This document shows, piece after piece, positions 9,167-15,774 of a DNA stretch of 64,000 bases. The stretch is taken from the NCBI GenBank assembly GCA_022710975.1, contig JAKLGA010000020.1, positions 62,001-126,000 on the forward strand, in the 5' to 3' direction. Source of the stretch: Myxococcota bacterium. GTDB lineage: Bacteria; Myxococcota; B64-G9. Below the pieces are notes generated by a model, which saw nothing but the letters and a program-made list of their open reading frames with translations, did not search any database and was not told where the DNA came from. Numbering within the stretch: position 1 is the stretch's first letter; every line of letters begins with the position of its first letter. A program made the translations under genes and the position numbers.

Positions 9167-9185
9167 CCTGTCCGACGTGTCGGAC
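9152..9185. terminator. Bidirectional hairpin between convergent genes, overlapping a stop codon
   Basis: Two 12-base arms, GTCGGACAGGTC (9152-9163) and its exact complement (9165-9176), are separated by one base; the TGA at 9164-9166 sits at the centre. A second, overlapping inverted repeat uses GTCCGAC (9170-9176) and GTCGGAC (9179-9185), so the two stems are mutually exclusive. There is no T tract. It lies between the convergent acyltransferase and MOSC genes, which fits a shared terminator. Confidence 0.55.
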
Positions 9186-9190
9186 GCCGA

Positions 9191-9625
9191 TCAGACCGCC
9201 ACCACCTCGTCGCCCGGGCGCAGCTCGCCCGCGCGCACCACCCGGGCGAACAGCCCCTCCGTCGGCATGATGCAGCGGCCCACCTGGCGGTAGATGGCGC
9301 AGGGGGCGTGGCACTCCTTGCCGCGCCGGGTGAGCTCGAGCTCCGCCGTGGCCCCCACCCGCAGCCGCGCGCCGATCGCCAGCCCGGCCAGGTCGAGGCC
9401 CTGCACCACCAGGTTCTCGCCGAAGGCGCCGGAGGCCAGGGCCACGCCCTCCGCGCGCATGCCGTCGATGCTGGCCTCGTCCAGCAGGCTGACCTGGCGG
9501 TCGCCACCCTGGGCGTGCGCGTCGCCCTCGAGCCCCAGCCCGACCACGGCCCGCGCCGCGGCCACCGCCTGCTTCTGCTCGCCCTTGCGGGCGCTCAGGC
9601 ACACCGCCACCAGCCGACCGCTCAT
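9191..9625 (-). CDS. MOSC domain protein
   Basis: The 144-residue protein is a single MOSC domain. It opens with GRLVAVCLS, has [21 protein letters not shown] in the typical early position, then [11 protein letters not shown] and [12 protein letters not shown] with the conserved Cys (CHAPC). It ends [17 protein letters not shown] domains are beta-barrel sulfur-carrier domains associated with molybdenum cofactor use, and standalone versions commonly sit beside moa genes as here. Its start overlaps the stop of moaC by four bases (ATGA), so it is the last gene of the operon. Exact function is unproven for small MOSC proteins. Confidence 0.9.
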   Translation of the reverse strand: MSGRLVAVCLSARKGEQKQAVAAARAVVGLGLEGDAHAQGGDRQVSLLDEASIDGMRAEGVALASGAFGENLVVQGLDLAGLAIGARLRVGATAELELTRRGKECHAPCAIYRQVGRCIMPTEGLFARVVRAGELRPGDEVVAV

Positions 9626-10101
9626 CGCGTCCCCTTCCGCAGGTACCGCCCGCTGCGACCGCCGCTCTTCTCCAGCAGGCGCACGTCCTCGACGGTCATG
9701 CCGCGGTCGACCGCCTTGCACATGTCGTACACCGTGAGCGCGGCCAGGGACGCGGCCACCAGGGCCTCCATCTCGACCCCCGTGCGGCCGGTGCAGCGCA
9801 CCTCGGCCCGCACGTGCACGGCGGCCTGCTCGAGCGCGAGCTCCACCGACACCTGATCGAGCAGCAGCGGGTGGCACAGCGGGATCAGCTCGTGCGTGCG
9901 CTTGGCGGCCTGGATGCCGGCCAGCCGCGCGACCGCCAGCACGTCGCCCTTGGGCACGCCTCCCTCGGCGATGAGCCGGATCACCTCGGGCCGGGTGCGG
10001 ACCCGCGCCTCGGCCACCGCCCGCCGGGCGCTGACCGCCTTCGCGCCCACGTCCACCATGCGTGCCCGACCGCTCCGGTCCAGGTGGGTCAGCTTCGCCA
10101 T
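9622..10101 (-). CDS. moaC: Cyclic pyranopterin monophosphate synthase
   Basis: MoaC acts after MoaA and forms cyclic pyranopterin monophosphate, the first stable molybdenum cofactor intermediate. The 159-residue product has the normal family length and landmarks: [17 protein letters not shown] near the N-terminus, [27 protein letters not shown], the substrate region [11 protein letters not shown], and [11 protein letters not shown] with the active-site Lys/Asp region. It follows moaA by three bases and overlaps the MOSC gene. Very secure. Confidence 0.97.
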   Translation of the reverse strand: MAKLTHLDRSGRARMVDVGAKAVSARRAVAEARVRTRPEVIRLIAEGGVPKGDVLAVARLAGIQAAKRTHELIPLCHPLLLDQVSVELALEQAAVHVRAEVRCTGRTGVEMEALVAASLAALTVYDMCKAVDRGMTVEDVRLLEKSGGRSGRYLRKGTR

Positions 10102-10104
10102 GCC

Positions 10105-11058
10105 CTAGCCCCCGATGCGCGACATCTGCCGCCCAGGCCACAGGGCCTCGGGCGGGCACTTGGACTCGAGCACCCTGCGGATGCGGCGCGTCAGCTCGTC
10201 CGCCTGCCCGGCGCGCAGCGGTCCGGCCAGCTCGAGCCCGTCCTCGCTCCGCAGGCAGGGCAGGAGCTGTCCGCGGCAGGTCAGGCGCAGCCGGTCGCAG
10301 GAGCCACAGAAGGGCTCGCTCACCGAGGGGATGAAGCCCACCACGCGCTCCGCCCCGTCCACCCGATAGGCGCGCCGCCGGGCGGTGCCACTCTCCTGCG
10401 GCAGCCAGCCGAGGTCCTCGAAGGCGGCCGCCAGGGTGCCCGCGGACTCCTCGACCGACAGGAACTCCGTCCGCTGCAGGCCGGCCGCCACGCTGATGGG
10501 CATCAGCTCCAGGAACCGGGCCTCGGCCCCCAGCCGGACGGCCAGCCGCACGATGGCGGGCAGCATGCCGCCCTGCGCGTGCAGGGAGCGCAGCAGCACT
10601 GTGTTCAGCTTCAGCCGCGCGAAGCCGGCCGCGGCCGCGACCTCCAGCCCCTCGAGCACCCGCCCTAGCCCGCCGCCACGGGTGAGGCGCCGGTAGGCCT
10701 CCGGGTCGAGGGTATCCAGGCTCACGTTCACCCGCGACAGGCCGGCCGCGCGCAGCGGCGCGGCCATGCGCGCCAGGTGGCCGCCGTTGGTGGTCAGGGC
10801 CAGCTCGGCCCGGGGCACGGCGGAGTGCAGGCGCCCGACGATCTCCAGGAGGTCGGGCCGCAGCAACGGCTCGCCGCCCGTCAGGCGAAGCTTGCGCACC
10901 GGCACCACCCGGTCGAGGGCCTCGACCAGGCCCACCAGCTCGCCGACCGCGAGCTCCGGGGAGGGGTCCTCCAGGCTGCGGTCGCGCTCCGGGCGGCAGT
11001 ACAGGCAGCGCAGATCGCAGCCGTCGTGGACAGAGAGCCTGAGGTACACCGAGCGCAT
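10105..11058 (-). CDS. moaA: GTP 3',8-cyclase
   Basis: MoaA is the radical SAM enzyme that cyclises GTP in the first step of molybdenum cofactor synthesis. The 317-residue protein has the N-terminal cluster motif CDLRCLYC, the SAM-binding TGGEPLLR, and the second cluster region CGSCDRLRLTCRGQLLPC that binds GTP. It ends in Gly-Gly, the conserved tail needed for MoaA activity in the family. The ATG at 11058 has GGAGA upstream (GGAGACGAAGC). It lies 21 bases downstream of the HEAT-like gene and just ahead of moaC, so it is probably expressed with the whole 15.7-9.2 kb operon. Confidence 0.97.
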   Translation of the reverse strand: MRSVYLRLSVHDGCDLRCLYCRPERDRSLEDPSPELAVGELVGLVEALDRVVPVRKLRLTGGEPLLRPDLLEIVGRLHSAVPRAELALTTNGGHLARMAAPLRAAGLSRVNVSLDTLDPEAYRRLTRGGGLGRVLEGLEVAAAAGFARLKLNTVLLRSLHAQGGMLPAIVRLAVRLGAEARFLELMPISVAAGLQRTEFLSVEESAGTLAAAFEDLGWLPQESGTARRRAYRVDGAERVVGFIPSVSEPFCGSCDRLRLTCRGQLLPCLRSEDGLELAGPLRAGQADELTRRIRRVLESKCPPEALWPGRQMSRIGG

Positions 11059-11079
11059 GCTTCGTCTCCGCCGGTTGTT

Positions 11080-12693
11080 CTACTCGAAATGCCCCTCGGA
11101 GGGAAGGGCCCTGGCGCCGGACGGATCGGCGTCCGACCCGTCCTGCAGCCACACCTGGGCGGTGGGCGCGGGCGGGCGCCCGGCGGGCTCGCGCAGCAGG
11201 GCCTCCAGGCCCTGCCGCAGGACGGGATCGCGCTCGCGCTCGAGCGCGGCCAGGACCGGCTCGCGGGGCGGCGCCGCCAGCCGGGCCAGCAGGTGCGCCG
11301 CCAGGAAACGGGTCGCTGGGCAGGTGGCGGACAGCGCCGCCGGCGCCAGGCGCCGCACCTCGGCCTCGGCCTCGGCCTCCATCGGCGCGGCCTGCAGGAG
11401 CAGCAGCGCCACCGGGCCCGCGGGTTCGCGGGCCGCGGCGGAGAGCACCTCGGGCGCCGATCTCCGGGCGCAGGCCCGGGCCAGGAGCACCGCCTGGGCC
11501 CGCACGGCGGGCTCCGGGTGGGACAGATCCTCGCGGAAGGCGTGCAGGCTCTGCGGCTCGCCCCGCAGACAGCCGAGCTGCTGGGCGCGGGCGCGCAGCA
11601 GCGGCTCAGGGGCGCGGCTGAGGGAGCGCAGCGCCCCCCCGGCCTCGCCGCGCCAGCGCTCCAGGGCGCCCGCCAGCAGGCGGCCGCGCACCGCGGCCGA
11701 GGGGTGGGCGGCCAGCGCCTCGAGCACCTCCGGCTCGGGCTGCCGGTAGAGCGCCAGCGCGGACTCGAGCAGGCGCAGCGCGGCCAGGGCGGCACGTTCG
11801 TCGGCCGGGGCCGCGAGCGGCCGGGCTGGCTCCGCCTGCGCGGCCGGTGTGGCGCGCTCCGCCCCGGCGCCCGGCGCCCCGGGCGGCTGCAGGCTGGCGA
11901 GCAGGCTGCGCTCGATGGCGCGCCGGGAGCGCCAGCTTCGCCGGCGGGCCAGCTCCTCGGCCGCGGCCGCTCGCAGCTCGAGCCGGGGTGCGCGCAGGAG
12001 CTCCTCCAGGCAGACCTCGGGGCGCACGGGCTTCGGCGCGGGGCGGCCCCTGGGCGGCTTCGCGGACGGGGCCTCCGCCAGGCAGGCCGCCACCCGCGGG
12101 TCGACGGGCCCGGCCTCCGCGGCGGGCTCGGCCTCCCCGCCCCCGCCCAGCCGCACCACGAGACGCCGCCCGCCCAGGGAGCACACGCTCACGGGGCCTC
12201 CGGGGCTGTCGCGGAAGGCGCCGGGCAGCGGGGCGGGCTGCGGTCGGGCCGCGCGGGCCGCCGCGGCCAGCCCGAAGGAGAAGCGCGCAGGCTCGCCGGG
12301 CGCGAGCCGCAGCCAGCCCTCGATCAGGGCCGGGCGCCCGTCGCGCCCGCCGACGAAGCGCGTCCCGAGCACCCGTAGGGTGCAGCGCCCCAGCAGGCCG
12401 GCCCCGCCGCCCCCGACCAGCTCCAGGCGCTCGGCCCCGCCGCCCGGGTGGAGCGCCAGGCGGAACTCGAGCCGCGCGGGCGGCGGCAGGTCCACCTCGA
12501 GCGCCCGCCGCACGCACGCGCTCAGGTGGCTGCGCAGATCGGCGCGGGTCACGAGCTCCTCCAGCGCGCAGCCGTCGAGATCGGAGGGCTCGCCGGCCTC
12601 GCCCAGCAGCGCCGGGCAGGACTCGCCCGCGGCCGCCGCACCGCCGAGCGCTGGGCCGCACAGGACGGCCAGGGCCAGCAGCCCCGATCTCAT
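11080..12693 (-). CDS. Secreted HEAT-repeat-like protein of unknown function
   Basis: The 537-residue protein starts with a signal peptide (MRSGLLALAVLCGPALGGAAAAGESC). The first half contains a beta-rich region with a few Cys. The second half (about residues 240-520) is a run of Ala/Leu/Arg-rich helical pairs such as RLELRAAAAEELARRRSWRSRRAIE and HPSAAVRGRLLAGALERW, which resembles HEAT or Armadillo-type repeats. I do not recognise the family. The start at 12693 overlaps the preceding vWA-type gene's stop by four bases, so it is translationally coupled and likely works with that membrane protein; an in-frame start at 12753 would lie deep inside the neighbour. Confidence 0.6.
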   Translation of the reverse strand: MRSGLLALAVLCGPALGGAAAAGESCPALLGEAGEPSDLDGCALEELVTRADLRSHLSACVRRALEVDLPPPARLEFRLALHPGGGAERLELVGGGGAGLLGRCTLRVLGTRFVGGRDGRPALIEGWLRLAPGEPARFSFGLAAAARAARPQPAPLPGAFRDSPGGPVSVCSLGGRRLVVRLGGGGEAEPAAEAGPVDPRVAACLAEAPSAKPPRGRPAPKPVRPEVCLEELLRAPRLELRAAAAEELARRRSWRSRRAIERSLLASLQPPGAPGAGAERATPAAQAEPARPLAAPADERAALAALRLLESALALYRQPEPEVLEALAAHPSAAVRGRLLAGALERWRGEAGGALRSLSRAPEPLLRARAQQLGCLRGEPQSLHAFREDLSHPEPAVRAQAVLLARACARRSAPEVLSAAAREPAGPVALLLLQAAPMEAEAEAEVRRLAPAALSATCPATRFLAAHLLARLAAPPREPVLAALERERDPVLRQGLEALLREPAGRPPAPTAQVWLQDGSDADPSGARALPSEGHFE

Positions 12694-14951
12694 GGGAACC
12701 CCCAACGCCGCCGCAGCCACCACTCGGCTGCCAGCAGCAGGACGAGCCCGCACACCAGCCAGGCGCGCCCGAGCAGCGGGCGGGTGACGCTGGCCTCCAC
12801 CCGGTGGCGCAGGCGCGGGTCCAGCGGCGCCAGCGAGAGGCCGTCCTCGGGCAGCCGGCCGGCCCGGCCGCCCGTGGCCTCCGCCAGCCTGGCCAGCAGC
12901 TCGGGCCGAGGCAGCGGCTGGCGCGCCTCGCGCCCGGCGCCCTCGACCACGAAGGACTCCTCCGCCAGCGCCACGGGCGCGCCCCCGTCCTCGATCACCA
13001 GCCGGGCCTGGTAGGCGCCCGGGGCCAGGCGTTCCAGCAGCACGCTGGCCCGGCCGGCCTCGTCCAGGACCAGCGCGCGGCGCTCGAGCGGCTGGCCCGT
13101 GGTGGCGTCCTGGAGCTCCAGGCGGGCCTGGCCGGCGGTGCCCGGGTGGCGTAGCTCCAGGCGCACCGGCTCGTCCGGGCTGTAGCGGCTGCGCTCGGCG
13201 CGCAGCTCGGCGGCCTCCAGATCCGGATCGCGGATCAACCAGCGCAACAGGTTGTTCATCAGCCGGTGGTAGGCCCGCGGGCTGCCGCCCAGCCCGGCCT
13301 GCCAGAAGTTCCAGCGCCAGACGCCGTCGGTCAGCAGGGCCGCCGAGCGCCCCCGCCCGACCTCGCGGATGGCCAGCACCGGAGCGGCCAGCCCGCCCTC
13401 GCCGGCGAAAGGGTGCACCAGCAGGCTGCGCGCGCCGGGCTGCAGGGCGCGCGCCCGGTTGTAGGAGCCGAGCGGCGGCAGGGCCGCCCAGGTCGCCGCG
13501 GCGCCCGCCTCGCCGGCCCCGAGCTGGAGCACCGGGTGCCCGCTGGCCGCCGGCGCGGGCAACGGGTGGAACTCCTCGACCACCAGGTCGTCACCCGCCG
13601 ACAGCTTCACCGGCAGCACCTCCTCCAGGTCGGTGCCGCCGTACCGGCCGCTGCCGAAGCTCAGATCCCCTCCCAGCATGAGGAAGCCGCCGCCCTCCTC
13701 CACGTAGCGCCTCAGGTGGGACAGGAAGAAGCTCACCTGGTAGGGGCCGTGGTTGAAGTTCTGGAAGATGACGGCGTCGAAGGTGCCCAGCTCCGTCCCG
13801 AACAGCTCGCCCACCGGGAAGGGGATCAGGCTGAGCTCGTCCTGGCTCACGCCCGGGCTGTCGGAGGTGGTGCGCAGGATGAAGAAGGAGACCAGATCCA
13901 CGTTCGGGTCGCGGCGCAGCAGCTGGCGCAGGAAGCGCTCGTCCCACGAGGGCCGGCCCACCAGGTGCAGCACGCGGATCTTGTCGCGCACCACCCGCAC
14001 GGTGAAGGCACGGCTGTTGTTGTCCAGCACCCGCTCCCCCGGTTGCGCCGGCACGCTCACCCGGTAGACGGCCTTGCCCACCTGGTCGGGCACGAACTTG
14101 AGGGCCACCCGCGCCGATCGGCCGGGCTCCAGCTCGACCGGCCGGCTGGCCAGCAGGCGTCCGCCCTGCTCCAGCACCACCGGCACCTGGGTGCGCGCCA
14201 GGCCCGCGGCCTCGAGGGTCACCTCCAGCTCGACCGCGTTGCGCACGAAGGCCAGCTCGTCGTAGCGCACGTCCGCGATGGCCAGATCCCGCAGCGCGCC
14301 CTCCGGGCAGGCGCAGAAGGTGCTCACCGGCGCGGGGAAGCGCCCGAGCAGCTCCTCCACGCCCGGCGGCCAGGGGCCCCCGGCCTGGACCTCCGCCAGG
14401 CGCTCGGTGTCGCCGCCGTCCGAGAGCAGGATCACCCCGGCCAGCTCGGGCGGCTCGTCCCCGTCCTCCGGCCCGGCGGGCGGCCCCGCCAGCCCCTCGA
14501 GCGCTGCCAGCAGATCCGTGCGCGGGCCGTCCGCGCGCCGTCCCAGCGCGTCCAGCGACTCCGGGCGCAGGCGCGAGTCGAAGCTGTACGTCTCCAGGGC
14601 ATACGCCGGCGCGAGCGCCGCCAGCGCTCCGCGCTGCGCCTCCAGGAATCCGCGCACCAGCTCGGCCCGGCTGCGCTCGCCCGCGGGCAGCGCCATGCTG
14701 GCCGAGGCGTCCACCAGCAGCGCCACGCGCCGGGGCTGGGAGCGGAGCAGCCGCTCCTGGAGGGCCGGCTCGAGCCACAGGGCGCCGAGCAGCGCCAGGC
14801 CCACGGCCCGCAGCGCCCACAGGCCGACGCGCCGCCGCCCCCCCCCACGCAGCCCCCGCCAGGCGAGCGCCAGGGCGACCGCCAGCACCAGCGCGCCGAG
14901 CAGGAGCCGCCAGGCCGCGGCGCCCTCGAAGACCAGCACGGTGTCGGTCAC
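12690..14951 (-). CDS. BatA-like membrane protein with vWA and glutamine-amidotransferase-like domains
   Basis: The 753-residue protein has two N-terminal membrane helices (about residues 10-30 and 43-62), then a von Willebrand A-type domain whose metal site is DASASM (the DxSxS motif). A beta-sandwich region follows, then a class I glutamine-amidotransferase-like fold around FDAVIFQNFNHGPYQ and GGGFLMLGGDLSFGSGRY, without an obvious catalytic Cys. A last hydrophobic pair (LLGRAWLVCGLVLLLAAEWWL) closes it. Such proteins accompany MoxR ATPase/DUF58/DUF4159 clusters. Here only the DUF4159-like partner is adjacent. The start is GTG 14951, one base after the preceding stop. Confidence 0.75.
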   Translation of the reverse strand: MTDTVLVFEGAAAWRLLLGALVLAVALALAWRGLRGGGRRRVGLWALRAVGLALLGALWLEPALQERLLRSQPRRVALLVDASASMALPAGERSRAELVRGFLEAQRGALAALAPAYALETYSFDSRLRPESLDALGRRADGPRTDLLAALEGLAGPPAGPEDGDEPPELAGVILLSDGGDTERLAEVQAGGPWPPGVEELLGRFPAPVSTFCACPEGALRDLAIADVRYDELAFVRNAVELEVTLEAAGLARTQVPVVLEQGGRLLASRPVELEPGRSARVALKFVPDQVGKAVYRVSVPAQPGERVLDNNSRAFTVRVVRDKIRVLHLVGRPSWDERFLRQLLRRDPNVDLVSFFILRTTSDSPGVSQDELSLIPFPVGELFGTELGTFDAVIFQNFNHGPYQVSFFLSHLRRYVEEGGGFLMLGGDLSFGSGRYGGTDLEEVLPVKLSAGDDLVVEEFHPLPAPAASGHPVLQLGAGEAGAAATWAALPPLGSYNRARALQPGARSLLVHPFAGEGGLAAPVLAIREVGRGRSAALLTDGVWRWNFWQAGLGGSPRAYHRLMNNLLRWLIRDPDLEAAELRAERSRYSPDEPVRLELRHPGTAGQARLELQDATTGQPLERRALVLDEAGRASVLLERLAPGAYQARLVIEDGGAPVALAEESFVVEGAGREARQPLPRPELLARLAEATGGRAGRLPEDGLSLAPLDPRLRHRVEASVTRPLLGRAWLVCGLVLLLAAEWWLRRRWGFP

Positions 14952-14952
14952 C

Positions 14953-15693
14953 CTACTGCCTCCGCCGCTTGAGGATGAAGGGCAGGTGCACCCGGTCGTT
15001 CTTGTAGTCCAGGCACAGGGCGTAGAAGACCACGTTGATCGCCAGCCGCAGCGCCTGCTCGCGCTGCTCCTCGCCGCCCGGCTCCACCGCGCGCTCCCAG
15101 CTCCCGAACAGGTCCCGGCCCAGGGCGCCCAGCAGGTCGCCGGCGGTGTAGACCACCGCCAGGTGGGTGCCCGCGGTCAACCCCAGCAGCTCGCCCCCCG
15201 CGATCCGCCCGACCGGGCGCTCCACCAGGAAGAAGGTCTTGTACAGCACGTGATCGCGCGCCAGCGGCTCGAGGGGCCGGTCGGGTAGCAGGGCCGCCAG
15301 CTCGGCGCGCACGCTGAGGTCGAAGGGCCCGCCGGGCGCGGCGGAGGGGTCGTCCACCCACAGCAGGCCGCCCAGCTGCAGGAAGCGCCGCAGGTTGGCC
15401 CGGGCCGGCTCGGCGAGCGGCGCCACGGGCCCCTCGCAGGCCCACAGCACGAGCGGCGTGCGGTAGAGCTCCGGCGAGGCCGCGTCCACCAGCGTGCTGT
15501 CGAGGGCGAGCTGCAGGCTGGTGCGCTTGGTGAGCTCCCAGGAGAGCTGCCGGAGCCCGCGCTCGCGGCCCTCGTAGGGCTGGGCGCACGGCAGCCGCCC
15601 GACGACCACCTGCTGATCGGGCGGCAGGGGCCCGGCCGCGGCCGGCACGGCCGGGAGCAGCACCAGGGCCAGGGGGAGGAGGGCGCGGCGCAT
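14953..15693 (-). CDS. DUF4159-like exported protein
   Basis: The 246-residue product has a signal peptide (MRRALLPLALVLLPAVPAAAGP), then a domain with LRQLSWELTKRTSLQL, LVLWACEGPVAPL and the segment LRRFLQLGGLLWVDD, followed by AGGELLGLTAGTHLAVVYTAGDLLGAL. This pattern is typical of DUF4159 proteins found with vWA/BatA-type membrane proteins. ATG 15693 is chosen because a -10-like TAGCAT lies ten bases before it, but ATG 15705 is also possible; neither has a clear ribosome site. It is the first gene of a minus-strand operon running to the MOSC gene. Confidence 0.7.
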   Translation of the reverse strand: MRRALLPLALVLLPAVPAAAGPLPPDQQVVVGRLPCAQPYEGRERGLRQLSWELTKRTSLQLALDSTLVDAASPELYRTPLVLWACEGPVAPLAEPARANLRRFLQLGGLLWVDDPSAAPGGPFDLSVRAELAALLPDRPLEPLARDHVLYKTFFLVERPVGRIAGGELLGLTAGTHLAVVYTAGDLLGALGRDLFGSWERAVEPGGEEQREQALRLAINVVFYALCLDYKNDRVHLPFILKRRRQ

Positions 15694-15700
15694 GGCGGCT

Positions 15701-15771
15701 GGCATGCTACTACGCCCACGCGGGCGAGGAAAGAAACCCCTGGTCCCGCGGCGCGGTTCGGGTAGCATGCC
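15701..15771. promoter_or_regulatory. Divergent promoter region with perfect 10-bp inverted repeat
   Basis: GGCATGCTAC (15701-15710) and GTAGCATGCC (15762-15771) are exact inverted copies 51 bases apart. Each arm holds TAGCAT oriented towards its own gene: 15708-15703 towards the DUF4159-like gene and 15763-15768 towards the membrane protein at 15775. If these are -10 elements, transcription starts at or within a few bases of both start codons, so both messages would be nearly leaderless; this agrees with the lack of ribosome sites. No good -35 is visible. Alternatively the arms may bind a regulator. Confidence 0.5.
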
Positions 15772-15774
15772 GGC

